Source: Sediminibacterium sp. (GTDB taxonomy: Bacteria > Bacteroidota > Bacteroidia > B-17B0 > Aurantibacillaceae). From it: 64,000 nt of DNA. Made by a program: the position numbers and the translations under genes. Positions 17,339-26,044 of this stretch are shown here, in pieces; the first letter of the stretch is position 1; every line of letters begins with the position of its first letter. The notes below the pieces were generated by a model. That model was not told the origin of the DNA and made no database searches. It saw nothing but the letters and a program-made list of their open reading frames with translations. The stretch spans positions 62,001-126,000 of the forward strand of contig JASGCO010000004.1 of the NCBI GenBank assembly GCA_030054095.1, read 5' to 3'.

Positions 17339-18463
17339 ATGTCTTTTTTTAAAAAATTATTTGGACGGGCCGGCAACGGAAAAACAGCAAAAATAGTCTC
17401 CTCTGAGTGTTATTGGATCGCACCGGAAGAAAATCCCTGGAAGCAAGCCATTGTGGATTTGCGGCCATTTACGCAAAGTATACTTTCCAGCTCTCCTGAT
17501 CCTCAAATGGCAGAGAACGCCATCTCCTACAACGGCGAAGACGGTACAGCTTTTTACGGTATAAATCCAAAAAAAACAAAAGAAACCGAAGGAAAAATCA
17601 CTTTTACCATTGACAAGAGACTGGAACCCGGTGTACTGTTTACTCCGGATACCATGGAACACAAATGGGCTATATACTTTGATGGTGCAAATCTTATTTT
17701 CATCAGAAGCTGGTTAAGAGAAGTAGTGGCTATTGCGCGTACGTCTCAGCGTCAAAATTTACTGATAATTGAAAGCATCACCGGTGAATTTTCTTCGGAT
17801 GAATCCCCTGATTTTACAAGTGCTACTTTAAACGCTATACTGACGACTCATGTGTTGAAAGATAACGTACCTTGTCCCTTGCCAGCCGATCTTAAAGACG
17901 ATCTTAAACAAGCCGCTTTATGGGCATTTTCGGTATATGGCAAGATGGCGCATTTCGGTACGTTTGATACCAAACTTTATCCCACATCAGATTCGCCTTT
18001 ACGAACACACTCATTACTGCATATTGCCGTTGCCCGTGGCGATAGTGATGCAATACATAAACAGATCCGGCTAGGAACAAATCCTGATTGCCTGGCTGGC
18101 GACGGGTTAGCGCCACTTCATTGGGCTATCGCCTGCGAAAACAATACGGTTATCTCCATACTTATAGATGCGGGCGCGAATCCAAACGTGAAGAGTTTAG
18201 AAGGTGCCACGGCCTTGATGAATGCTGTACAGTCAGACAAGATCGAAAAACTGAACCTGCTGGTGGCTGCCGGTGCTGAAATAAACATACAAGACAACAG
18301 AGGGTTTACTGCCTTACACAGGGCCGCGGAGATGGGACTGACAGCTATTACCCGACGCCTGTTAGAACTTGGTGCAGATAAACGTATTTCTGCGCAGGGA
18401 TATACAGCGCTCCAACTGGCGCAATTAAGCAAACACCAAGCTATTGTTAATCTATTAATCTAA
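17339..18463 (+). CDS. Ankyrin-repeat protein with uncharacterised N-terminal domain
   Basis: 374 residues, no signal peptide. Residues 1-215 form a domain without a recognised family (contains APEENPWKQAIVDLRPFTQS and FDGANLIFIRSWLREVVAIA). Residues about 222-374 hold five ankyrin repeats, e.g. DGLAPLHWAIACENNTVISI, GATALMNAVQSDKIEKLNLL and GFTALHRAAEMGLTAITRRL. A cytoplasmic scaffold for protein binding is likely; the partner is unknown. Confidence 0.85.
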   Translation: MSFFKKLFGRAGNGKTAKIVSSECYWIAPEENPWKQAIVDLRPFTQSILSSSPDPQMAENAISYNGEDGTAFYGINPKKTKETEGKITFTIDKRLEPGVLFTPDTMEHKWAIYFDGANLIFIRSWLREVVAIARTSQRQNLLIIESITGEFSSDESPDFTSATLNAILTTHVLKDNVPCPLPADLKDDLKQAALWAFSVYGKMAHFGTFDTKLYPTSDSPLRTHSLLHIAVARGDSDAIHKQIRLGTNPDCLAGDGLAPLHWAIACENNTVISILIDAGANPNVKSLEGATALMNAVQSDKIEKLNLLVAAGAEINIQDNRGFTALHRAAEMGLTAITRRLLELGADKRISAQGYTALQLAQLSKHQAIVNLLI

Positions 18464-18539
18464 CACCGGAAGAGTAACCTTATTTCGATAGTTCATAGGA
18501 GTGTTCATAACTATTTTTAATATAGTTTGCAATCCTAAC

Positions 18540-18547
18540 TATATTTG
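18540..18547 (+). promoter_or_regulatory. Candidate -7 element for the thioredoxin-like gene
   Basis: TATATTTG fits TAnnTTTG, 39 bases upstream of the ATG at 18587. No good -33 element at the usual distance. Confidence 0.4.
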
Positions 18548-18586
18548 CATTGGCAATATTGCCGTAAAACTATCAATCATTTAAAC

Positions 18587-18820
18587 ATGAAAAAATCAGT
18601 ATTTTATCATGCCGGTTGCCCGGTATGCGTCAGTGCGGAGCACGACATCATCTCCTTAATCGGAAATGAAAATGTGGAAATTGTTCATTTAGGCAATGCT
18701 AAAAACCGGATAGCGGAAGCGGAAACATTGGGTGTAAAATCGGTACCAGCCTTAATTACCCCAACCGGAAACGTACTCCATATTAATTTTGGTGCCAGTA
18801 TGGCTGATGTAAAAGGCTAA
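18587..18820 (+). CDS. Small thioredoxin/glutaredoxin-like protein with CPVC motif
   Basis: 77 residues from the ATG at 18587 (an upstream in-frame ATG at 18545 overlaps the promoter-like element and is rejected). The N-terminus VFYHAGCPVCVSAEHDI has a CxxC redox motif at the end of strand beta1. The later segment VKSVPALITPTGNVLHINFG provides the cis-proline (SVPA) of the thioredoxin fold. Likely a cytoplasmic thiol-disulfide or metal-binding protein. A strong terminator follows, and a Cys-rich MarR-type regulator lies downstream. Confidence 0.82.
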   Translation: MKKSVFYHAGCPVCVSAEHDIISLIGNENVEIVHLGNAKNRIAEAETLGVKSVPALITPTGNVLHINFGASMADVKG

Positions 18821-18834
18821 AAAAATTTATCAAA

Positions 18835-18868
18835 TAAAGTAAGGATTCCTAACATAATCCTTACTTTA
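18835..18868 (+). terminator. Terminator between the thioredoxin-like and MarR genes
   Basis: Perfect 13-bp inverted repeat (taaagtaaggatt / aatccttacttta) with an 8-base loop, followed by tagtttatt. It lies 15 bases after the stop. Confidence 0.82.
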
Positions 18869-18954
18869 TAGTTTATTCCTTCATAGAATTATCCGGGCTA
18901 ACCATCACAAATGAAAAGGATTGGTATATTTACGAAACGGAAAATAAGTAAATA

Positions 18955-19560
18955 ATGAAATCCGCATTTGATCCCGGACGCCAGAACAAGGCTATAGAAA
19001 GCAAAATAGTAGTTGCACTCGAAAAAATAGCCGAAGCATTCCGTGTATTGCTATGGAACGAAAGTAAAGAAAATGCGCTTAGCCCCATTCAAATACAGAT
19101 TCTTATTTTCCTTCTTTTTCATGAACAGGGGAAATGTAAAATCAGTTATCTTGCATCTGAATTCAACATGACTAAAGCTACTATCAGCGATAGTGTAAAA
19201 GTCCTTTTATTAAAAAAACTGATCAAAAAACACAACGACAATTCCGATACACGAAGTTACTCTGTAACTCTGAGTCCGGAAGGATATAAAACCGCGGCAA
19301 AAGCAGCCGCATTTGCAGGACGAATTGAAAAACCAATTTCGCATCTTGGTTCTGAACAAAAAATAATAGTATTAAATGGCTTGCTGAATGTTATTTACGA
19401 ACTCAATCGAAGCGGAATCATTACTATTCAGCGCATGTGCCTTAGCTGCACGCACCATAAAATTCATAACAATGCTCACTTCTGCGAACTTCTGCAAACC
19501 AAACTGGCTTCGCAGGATCTACGTATAGATTGTCCCGAACACAGCCCCGATAATGTATAA
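18955..19560 (+). CDS. MarR-family regulator with C-terminal cysteine cluster
   Basis: 201 residues. Residues about 35-125 carry the winged helix (CKISYLASEFNMTKATISDSVKVLLLKKLIKK, wing NSDTRSYSVTLSPEG). After the dimerisation helices the C-terminal 40 residues contain CLSCTHH, then HFCELL and DCPEH: four Cys and several His, arranged like a metal or Fe-S site. Ordinary MarR proteins end before this. The N-terminal DNA-binding role is family knowledge; redox or metal sensing by the cluster is inferred, supported by the thioredoxin-like gene upstream. Confidence 0.85.
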   Translation: MKSAFDPGRQNKAIESKIVVALEKIAEAFRVLLWNESKENALSPIQIQILIFLLFHEQGKCKISYLASEFNMTKATISDSVKVLLLKKLIKKHNDNSDTRSYSVTLSPEGYKTAAKAAAFAGRIEKPISHLGSEQKIIVLNGLLNVIYELNRSGIITIQRMCLSCTHHKIHNNAHFCELLQTKLASQDLRIDCPEHSPDNV

Positions 19561-19651
19561 ACAATTTGTGACTATTTTCAGAGTACCAGCTTAAAACAAC
19601 ATTTTATTCTCTACTCCGTTTCGCTGCACACTGCTTTATACACTAAACGAT

Positions 19652-20128
19652 TCAGATATATTCTTTAAACTGTAACACCTGATTAAATATCTTTTCATTA
19701 CTGGCGCCCGGGAAACCGCACTCATTAAAAATGTCACCAATAGTGGTGCATCGGAATAATTTTAATTTTTCACTCAATTCCTTTTCCAGACATAAGTTAC
19801 TGATTGGGACATGACATACTGGTTGTCGGCCCATCTTTAAAGCCAGGTCAAAGAAATACAACCAGAATTTCAATACCACCCAGTACTGATATTCCTGATA
19901 ATTTTGTTGTAATTTTTCTTCCAGCTTACCCGTCAACACTTCAATGATTTCATCTCTGTCGACGAACAATTCAAGATAATGGGTCTGCAATACAAAATTA
20001 CTTTCCCTGTAGCGTTCAATGGTGTAAACGTCGGTTTCAGTTAGCCCATTGTGCTCGTAGTATTTCCACTCATCCCAAAAATCTTCGTACAACAAGTACT
20101 TTTGTTTTAATTGTTCCAATACTAACAT
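19652..20128 (-). CDS. Hypothetical protein
   Basis: 158 residues, no signal peptide. Strongly acidic and aromatic N-terminal half (YEDFWDEWKYYEHNGLTETD). The C-terminal part LSEKLKLFRCTTIGDIFNECGFPGASNEKIFNQVLQF has a loop-helix look like helix-hairpin segments, but no family is recognised. Convergent with the MarR gene and divergent from the XRE regulator. Confidence 0.6.
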   Translation of the reverse strand: MLVLEQLKQKYLLYEDFWDEWKYYEHNGLTETDVYTIERYRESNFVLQTHYLELFVDRDEIIEVLTGKLEEKLQQNYQEYQYWVVLKFWLYFFDLALKMGRQPVCHVPISNLCLEKELSEKLKLFRCTTIGDIFNECGFPGASNEKIFNQVLQFKEYI

Positions 20129-20263
20129 ACAGATTGTATTATTTACGGTTGGTTCTCTTGCTTTATAAGACCAAAGCGTTCACTTCACTTTCAACAGATA
20201 TTGGCGTTATAAAGCAGAATTTGTTGATCAAATATACAGTTTTAATTCTAAAAAGACACTAAT

Positions 20264-20295
20264 ATGATACACTAAATATGTATGATTTGATACAT
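20264..20295. promoter_or_regulatory. Candidate operator in front of the XRE gene
   Basis: A palindrome ATGTAT-gatttg-ATACAT occupies 20278-20295. The half-site ATACA recurs in ATGATACA at 20264-20271, giving three half-sites within 32 bases and ending 38 bases before the start codon. Spacing of this kind suits a dimeric XRE repressor regulating itself; there is no direct evidence for which protein binds. Confidence 0.45.
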
Positions 20296-20333
20296 GGTAA
20301 CATATTCGGCGTTTTAGGTTAAAATTTGTAATT

Positions 20334-20597
20334 GTGAAAAAAAGAGAATCTAAAAAAACAGTACGCCTACCGCTTAAAAAAGAGGAGACGTTAAAGAAAC
20401 TGGGTGAACGGATAAAATCCCTTCGCATAAAAAGTGGTTATTCCAATTACGAGTATTTTGCTTATGAAAATGACATTTCGAGAGCTCAGTACGGGCGTTA
20501 TGAACGGGGTGAAGATATACGTTTTGGAACGCTCATCCGTATTATTAATGCACATGGCATTTCTATCAGTGATTTTTTCTCTGAGGGCTTTGAATAA
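20334..20597 (+). CDS. XRE-family helix-turn-helix protein
   Basis: 87 residues beginning at a GTG. Residues about 25-80 hold an XRE/Cro helix-turn-helix (LGERIKSLRIKSGYSNYEYFAYENDISRAQYGRYERGEDIRF, then LIRIINAHGISISDFF). The first 20 residues are very basic (KKRESKKTVRLPLKKEE) and may contact DNA. No toxin or phage gene adjoins it, so it may regulate itself or the divergent hypothetical gene. Confidence 0.82.
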   Translation: MKKRESKKTVRLPLKKEETLKKLGERIKSLRIKSGYSNYEYFAYENDISRAQYGRYERGEDIRFGTLIRIINAHGISISDFFSEGFE

Positions 20598-20833
20598 GTC
20601 CGGTGCCACAAAAAAGAATCTACAAAGTGATTATAAACAACAACCAACATTTCGACATCCTCTAATTTCACTTTATCATGCAAGTACCTCTGACCTGATT
20701 CAAATGTCCCTCATTGTGAAGCGCAGCCATTTCAAACGCTTCATTTAAAGTGCATAATCAGGTCATACTATTAATAAATCCTCTCGTACCATATTGCTTC
20801 AAATATTGTTTTAACAGAAAAATAACCGGAGTT
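20598..20833. other. Gene-free stretch after the XRE gene
   Basis: This first part of the 416-base gap before the oxidoreductase shows no open frame with coding character, no tRNA and no strong hairpin. Two TCAGGTCA/TGACCTGA-like segments (near 20691 and 20759) form a loose inverted repeat that could be a regulatory site. Confidence 0.4.
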
Positions 20834-20914
20834 TTGTTGACTGTAAGTATCATTATACTGATAGCTTGCGGAAAAGAAGTGCGCAGCCCATCGCCTTTAT
20901 TCCAAACATCCTAA
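20834..20914 (+). pseudogene. Possible tiny lipoprotein or remnant
   Basis: From TTG at 20834 the frame reads LLTVSIIILIACGKEVRSPS and ends at TAA 20912-20914 (26 codons). This is a lipoprotein signal with lipobox LIAC followed by a short polar tail. The in-frame codons just upstream (KITG) would extend a typical signal peptide, but no ATG precedes them. It could be a degraded gene, a TTG-started mini-lipoprotein or chance. Confidence 0.3.
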
Positions 20915-20983
20915 TCCCCCTCATAATTTGTATCGTTTTATCTGATATTAACCTAAGTTAATGTATCCCCCCTATTGTCAAAT

Positions 20984-20991
20984 TAACTTTG
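20984..20991 (+). promoter_or_regulatory. Candidate -7 element for the oxidoreductase gene
   Basis: TAACTTTG fits TAnnTTTG, 22 bases before the ATG at 21014. No matching -33 element at the usual spacing. Confidence 0.4.
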
Positions 20992-21013
20992 TATCAGTTA
21001 TAAAATACACGTT

Positions 21014-21973
21014 ATGAATACTATGAAAGCGGCACTATGCAAAGCCTATGGGCCTCCAGAGGTAATAAGCGTTAAGAATGTGGACAAACCCGTTCCCGGA
21101 AACAATGAGATACTAATAAAGATAATGGCCAGTGCGGTCAATTCGGGTGACACAAGGGTACGCGGTCTAAAAGCAGGTCAGGGTCTCAGATTTATTATGC
21201 GATTCGTCCTTGGTTTTTTCAGGCCCCGAAAACCCATTCTGGGAACCGTATTCTCTGGCATCGTTGAACAAACCGGAGACAAGCTTACAGGCTTTTCACC
21301 AGGCGATAAAGTATTTGGTTCTACTGGTTTTAAATTTGGCACACATGCCGAATACATTTGCCTGAATTCGAAAGCGGTAGTTTCCAAAATGCCTGAAAAT
21401 GCCACCTTTGAAGAGGCCACGGCTATTTTATTTGGAGGACAAACTGCCATATACTTTTTACAAAAAGCAGGAATCGGAAAAAAAGAACGGGCTAGTGTTC
21501 TTATATACGGTGCCGCCGGAGCGGTTGGAACGGCTGCCATTCAGATAGCGAAAAGCTATGGAGCAGATGTTACTGCCGTTTGCAGCAGCGCAGGAAAAGA
21601 AATAGCTGAAAAACTGGGAGCAGATTACGTTATTGCCTACGACAGGGAAGACTTTACGCAATATGACAGACACTTTGATATAATTTTCGACGCGGTAGGA
21701 AAAACCAGCAAAAAACAATGTGCCCCGCTATTAACTCCCCACGGAAGCTACCTTAATGTTAACAGTCTCGATTTTGCAGATGAAAAAGTAGAACAACTGA
21801 AACTTCTGAAATCACTGTTTGAACAAGGTCACTACACCGCTGTGATTGACAAAATTTTTCCTCTGAATAAAATTGTGGAAGCTCACCGCTATGTAGATAA
21901 TGGCAGGAAGAAAGGAAATGTAGTTATAAAAATTTTTGATACAACCGTGCCTCTGAATCAACTATCGCGTTGA
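21014..21973 (+). CDS. Zinc-less medium-chain NAD(P)-dependent alcohol dehydrogenase / quinone oxidoreductase
   Basis: 319 residues; the start may be the ATG at 21023 (MKAALCKAYG). GroES-like domain at about residues 5-125, and a Rossmann domain with VLIYGAAGAVGTAAIQIAKSYGADV near residue 160. No structural or catalytic zinc cysteine pattern is present, as in quinone oxidoreductase/crotonyl-CoA reductase-like MDR enzymes. It probably reduces an enone or quinone with NADPH. Single gene, convergent with the next gene (10 bases between stops). Confidence 0.88.
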   Translation: MNTMKAALCKAYGPPEVISVKNVDKPVPGNNEILIKIMASAVNSGDTRVRGLKAGQGLRFIMRFVLGFFRPRKPILGTVFSGIVEQTGDKLTGFSPGDKVFGSTGFKFGTHAEYICLNSKAVVSKMPENATFEEATAILFGGQTAIYFLQKAGIGKKERASVLIYGAAGAVGTAAIQIAKSYGADVTAVCSSAGKEIAEKLGADYVIAYDREDFTQYDRHFDIIFDAVGKTSKKQCAPLLTPHGSYLNVNSLDFADEKVEQLKLLKSLFEQGHYTAVIDKIFPLNKIVEAHRYVDNGRKKGNVVIKIFDTTVPLNQLSR

Positions 21974-21983
21974 TACGTTTTAC

Positions 21984-22475
21984 TTAATCCATTAATTGCA
22001 TCAAAAGCACATACAGTTTATCGTAATGTAACTGCTTTCCGGAAAGCTTTATAACCACGTATTCTTGCTCAAGACGAAAACTGATCATATAGTGATATTT
22101 CAAATGAACAACATGAAAGGTTCTGGTCCAGGTTTGCCCAGTCACAATCAAATCTAACAATGGCTTAAGGGTTGATTTATAAAGCAGGACTTCAGAAGGG
22201 AACTCGGCCGTAAGCCATACAAAATCGTTTTCGAGTACGTCACTTATAAATTTTTCCAACACATCTGTTTTCACCCCTATTTCCTCGCATGTAATGCTCT
22301 TCCACCAATTACTAAAAACAGTTGTTTGATTGTTTAATTCGTAATAAGATGCGGGACGTTTAATAAATTCCGTTTCTATTTTCCGGAAAATCTGCTTACG
22401 GTTTACATGCGGTACCAGAAACTGCGTGGCCGCATATCGCTTCTTAATCAGATCTATCTTCTCATTCCACAACAT
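21984..22475 (-). CDS. Hypothetical protein, weakly DUF6756-like
   Basis: 163 residues, soluble. The layout NWWKSITCEEI, then DFVWLTAEFPSEVLLYKSTL and YHYMISFRLEQEYVVIKLSG vaguely resembles DUF6756/SUKH-type proteins, but the match is from memory and weak. It lies 15 bases downstream of the end of the interrupted membrane-protein frame and may share its transcript. Confidence 0.5.
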   Translation of the reverse strand: MLWNEKIDLIKKRYAATQFLVPHVNRKQIFRKIETEFIKRPASYYELNNQTTVFSNWWKSITCEEIGVKTDVLEKFISDVLENDFVWLTAEFPSEVLLYKSTLKPLLDLIVTGQTWTRTFHVVHLKYHYMISFRLEQEYVVIKLSGKQLHYDKLYVLLMQLMD

Positions 22476-22490
22476 ACTACAATTTTCAAT

Positions 22491-22583
22491 TTACCTTCTC
22501 CTCGTCTCCGGTACAAAAAACGATTTTATATATAAAGCCAGATGCAGACACATTCCTGCAATACTACCAGCAATGAGCATTCC
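22491..22583 (-). pseudogene. Detached C-terminal segment of the membrane protein, beyond an in-frame TGA
   Basis: Past the TGA at 22586-22584 the same frame continues for 30 more codons to a TAA at 22493-22491. It reads GMLIAGSIAGMCLHLALYIK and ends FFVPETRRR, a clean membrane helix with a basic tail. Helix number rises from three to four if the TGA is read through or was once a sense codon. Confidence 0.5.
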
Positions 22584-22850
22584 TCACAGGTAGCTATGAA
22601 CAAAGACTAAACCAATACCCCCAAATAAAAGCCCTGTCATTAACTGATATACCACCTTGAGTCTTGGCATTAAAAGCGAAAACACAACTGTCAGGGTTAT
22701 ACCATAAAACAGAATACCTCCAATAAAACCACCTTTATCTTCCTTTACAAGTGGATATGCGTTCCATTTGCCAGCTATGACCATTAAAACAACAGGCGCA
22801 TATAGCATTAATGCAATAAGGGCATTTATTTTCTTTATAATTAAACTCAT
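22584..22850 (-). CDS. Small membrane protein, probably truncated by a nonsense codon
   Basis: 88 residues with three predicted membrane helices (about 10-28, 40-60, 65-87). The third helix ends abruptly at ...GLVFVHSYL before TGA. In the same frame 30 more residues with a fourth helix follow (22583-22491). No family recognised. It is the last gene of the operon, 21 bases after the beta-mannosidase stop. Confidence 0.6.
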   Translation of the reverse strand: MSLIIKKINALIALMLYAPVVLMVIAGKWNAYPLVKEDKGGFIGGILFYGITLTVVFSLLMPRLKVVYQLMTGLLFGGIGLVFVHSYL

Positions 22851-22871
22851 TAAATGTTACTTATAATCAGG

Positions 22872-25373
22872 CTATTTAAAGAAAACCGAATTCAAGGATC
22901 TGACACGTAGTGTTTTTCCATTTACTGATCCTTTCATGATTTTGATAGTTCTGCGTTCTCCCGGTAATACCGTAAAAAAATTATCTTCTAACCACACCTC
23001 TCCCTCGGACGTATATACCTGAACATCTTTAGCCAACACATCACTGCTCAATACAATCGTATTTTTAATAGTATCCACTTTTAAGTGAATGGTGGCTGGT
23101 TTCAATGCAAGATCCAATGCCTTTACAAAAAAGAAATCATCTCTGGCCAGCAATTCACCACCTTCAGAATGCAATTCACTATTTAAGACTAATTCACGTA
23201 GCAGATACCCCTTTAATACAGACTTTGGAATTTTAAAATAACTCCCCGAAGACCTATGGGGCACTATTACTCTTTTATCCATTCTCCATGCTACTTTTCC
23301 AGTTGCATCCAAAATTCTTAAGCTCAACGTTCCTTTTAATCCCGTGGGACGGTCAGAAATGATATAAACCGCATAAGTAGAATCTTCTTCAGTCACTGAA
23401 ATCAACACTTCCCTGAAACTCCGTTTCACTTCATAATACAAAGCTTTAGGGCTGTTACTTCCATCTATCGCGCTCCATGATGCTACCGGCCAGCAATCGT
23501 TCCATTGCCAGAAAAGTGTTCCCATACAATACGGCATAGCCCGCCGGTGTGCCTGAATAGCCGTTTTCATCCCCCCTGCCTGCAACAACTGCGACACATA
23601 CGCATAATCTGAAAAAGAAGAAGGCTTTTTATACTCGCGTTCCATATATGCTTTAATCGTTTCGAAGCCTCTGGGGTGCTTTTGGTGCCATTTAACGGAT
23701 ACAGCATTCAAACTTGTATCTGAACAAAACGTGCTATAATAATACGAAGATGGCATACTCTGGAATCCATACTCACTCATAAAACGCCCCACTTTCTGTT
23801 TATACACCTCAAATGGCTCCATGCCCCACCATACGCCCCAATAATGCGCATCGCCCTGTAAAAGACTCTCCTTTCGGCCCCAACCAATGGATGGAGAGGA
23901 AGGCCAGTAGGCATTTTGAGGGGCATACATTGCTACCAATTCCGGCAATTCCTTATGAAAAAGACGGAGGTAATCATTCCAGATTTTTCCGGAATCCTGA
24001 GGTGTGTAGTGGTATTGCTTTTGCCAACCCCAGTTTTTCCACCCCTCATCGTTTTCGTTATTACCGCACCATAGTGCTAACGAAGGATGATTCGTTAGCC
24101 GCTTAATCGCTTCTGCTGCTTCTTGTTTTACATTTTCAACAAATGCCGTATCACCCGGATACATGGCACAGGCAAACATAAAATCCTGCCATACCAAAAT
24201 ACCATACTGATTACATAACTGATAAAAAATATCGTCTTCATACATCCCGCCACCCCACACGCGCAGCATATTCATATTGGCTTCTGCTGCTTTTTTAATC
24301 AGAAGTTCGTACTCCTGCTTATTAACCCTTGTTACAAAATTATCAGCGGGAATCCAGTTAGCGCCTTTCATAAACACCGGTACCCCATTCAATTTAAAAT
24401 AAAACTGCTTTCCTTTAGCGTCCGGTTTCTGAATCAATTGAATGGTACGCAAACCGGTGGTGAGTGTGATGGCATCTTCCTGTTTACTTCCTTTCACGCT
24501 GCATTGAAATGTATAAAGCGTTTGAGGTCCCATGCCATTACACCACCATAAGCGCGGGTTCTTAACTACAAATGGCACCTTTACCGTTTGCAAACCTTCG
24601 GTTAAAGTCATTATTTGCGTAGTAATGATTCGCTGTGTAACAGGTTCCGTTATATTTACGGTGTATGTTCCGGCAGTTGTGCAATTAACCTCCAGTATTG
24701 CGGTAAGATCCGCTTTTTGCGAAGATAACTTCTGCGATCCGATATAAAACCGTTCTATACGGATGGCATCCCATGCCACACATTCTACTTTTTTCCATAT
24801 TCCACAAGTCACCAGGCGCGGTCCCCAATCCCATCCATACTGATACTGAGCCTTTCTTGTAAACACCCGTTCATCGCCGGGTAATGTATATGGCAGGTGT
24901 TTCGCCATTTCTCTTCCGCGTTTTACAGCTGCGTCAAACCGAACCAATACGGTATTTTTTCCGGAGGTCAGATATCGCTTTACATCAACAGTCCAGCTTC
25001 TGAACATGTTATTGGTTGTCAGAATTTTTACGCCATTCAGGTAAACAGTGGCATAAGTATCTAATCCATGAAATAGCAACTGTATGTTTTGTCGTTTCAA
25101 GAACGATTCATCTACCTCTAAAACACTTGTGTATTCCCAATCCGTCTCCTCCACCCACTGCATCTTTTGCTCGTTGTCTTCCAAAAACGGATCAGGTATA
25201 AGGTGTTGACTCAACAAATCTGTGTGAACCGTACCGGGAACGGACGCTTTATGCCAGACCGAATCTCCACTTTTACGAAACTGCCAATTTATTTTCCATT
25301 CCAGCCGGGAAACCATTTGTGCTTTTAGCTGAAACAGAAATAAACACCCTATAATAAAACGAACCACTTTCAT
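22872..25373 (-). CDS. Beta-mannosidase, glycoside hydrolase family 2
   Basis: 833 residues from the ATG at 25373, where a signal peptide begins (MKVVRFIIGCLFLFQLKA); a longer reading to 25400 overlaps cutC more and has no signal. Sugar-binding jelly roll at about 20-190, Ig-like domain, then a TIM barrel. Acid/base Glu is in CGNNENDEGW and the nucleophile Glu in SEYGFQSMPSS. The N-terminal ...PGTVHTDLL and YGWDWGPRLVTCG are typical of GH2 beta-mannosidases, which remove non-reducing beta-mannose, including the Man-beta-1,4-GlcNAc core of N-glycans. Its ATG overlaps the cutC TGA (ATGA at 25370-25373). Periplasmic location expected. Confidence 0.93.
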   Translation of the reverse strand: MKVVRFIIGCLFLFQLKAQMVSRLEWKINWQFRKSGDSVWHKASVPGTVHTDLLSQHLIPDPFLEDNEQKMQWVEETDWEYTSVLEVDESFLKRQNIQLLFHGLDTYATVYLNGVKILTTNNMFRSWTVDVKRYLTSGKNTVLVRFDAAVKRGREMAKHLPYTLPGDERVFTRKAQYQYGWDWGPRLVTCGIWKKVECVAWDAIRIERFYIGSQKLSSQKADLTAILEVNCTTAGTYTVNITEPVTQRIITTQIMTLTEGLQTVKVPFVVKNPRLWWCNGMGPQTLYTFQCSVKGSKQEDAITLTTGLRTIQLIQKPDAKGKQFYFKLNGVPVFMKGANWIPADNFVTRVNKQEYELLIKKAAEANMNMLRVWGGGMYEDDIFYQLCNQYGILVWQDFMFACAMYPGDTAFVENVKQEAAEAIKRLTNHPSLALWCGNNENDEGWKNWGWQKQYHYTPQDSGKIWNDYLRLFHKELPELVAMYAPQNAYWPSSPSIGWGRKESLLQGDAHYWGVWWGMEPFEVYKQKVGRFMSEYGFQSMPSSYYYSTFCSDTSLNAVSVKWHQKHPRGFETIKAYMEREYKKPSSFSDYAYVSQLLQAGGMKTAIQAHRRAMPYCMGTLFWQWNDCWPVASWSAIDGSNSPKALYYEVKRSFREVLISVTEEDSTYAVYIISDRPTGLKGTLSLRILDATGKVAWRMDKRVIVPHRSSGSYFKIPKSVLKGYLLRELVLNSELHSEGGELLARDDFFFVKALDLALKPATIHLKVDTIKNTIVLSSDVLAKDVQVYTSEGEVWLEDNFFTVLPGERRTIKIMKGSVNGKTLRVRSLNSVFFK

Positions 25374-26041
25374 ACGCGTAAAGCCTGTTTTAAAGCCCAA
25401 ACCTCGGCCTCGCTTGCCATTTCTCCCTGTACAATTGCCGATGAATGAAATTCCGACGCGCCGGTTATGCTCTGTAACTCTCTGATATTACCCGAACGGA
25501 CAGATCCACCGGGCATAATACTGATACGGTTTCCCGCCCTTGTCACCAAATATTGCAATACATTTGCACCTTCCATAGCCGTAGACGCTGTGCCTGAAGT
25601 TAATACCTTCGTAAACCCGCATTTTATCACCTGCTCCAATGCCTCCGAAATATTCACACATTCATCAAACGCTCTGTGAAATGTACATGGTAAGGGATAG
25701 GCCTTTTTTACAAGTTCGGTGCTCCGCTCCACATCTATGATCCCATCCTCTGTCAGTATTCCAAACACAAAACCACTAATACCGCTGTGCTTACGTTTTT
25801 CTATCTCTGAGCACATTTGTAAAAACTCGTGGTTGGTATAACTAAAATTTCCACCACGAGGACGTACCATTATCTGAACCGGAATATGAACCGCCGCCAC
25901 AACTGCCTTTAACAATTCATCGTCGGGGCTAACGCCACCTTCTCTGGCATTACTGCACAACTCAATACGGTCGGCACCTCCTGACTGAGCAATAAGAGCC
26001 GACTCAAAATGAAACACCGCTATCTCGAGCAGAGCAGTCAT
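25370..26041 (-). CDS. cutC: CutC family protein
   Basis: 223 residues, a TIM-barrel of the CutC family. The N-terminus LEIAVFHFESALIAQSGGADRIELCSNAREGGVSP and the middle IMVRPRGGNFSYTNHE are family hallmarks. E. coli CutC was named for copper homeostasis, but the real activity is uncertain. Here it is coupled by ATGA overlap to a beta-mannosidase and lies 3 bases behind glycosylasparaginase, a context that suggests sugar metabolism more than copper. Confidence 0.92.
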   Translation of the reverse strand: MTALLEIAVFHFESALIAQSGGADRIELCSNAREGGVSPDDELLKAVVAAVHIPVQIMVRPRGGNFSYTNHEFLQMCSEIEKRKHSGISGFVFGILTEDGIIDVERSTELVKKAYPLPCTFHRAFDECVNISEALEQVIKCGFTKVLTSGTASTAMEGANVLQYLVTRAGNRISIMPGGSVRSGNIRELQSITGASEFHSSAIVQGEMASEAEVWALKQALRV

Positions 26042-26044
26042 TTT

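Noticed and set aside
22584-22586. Selenocysteine codon
   Set aside because: No SECIS-like hairpin was evident after the TGA and the codon lies at a membrane-helix end; a nonsense change is simpler.
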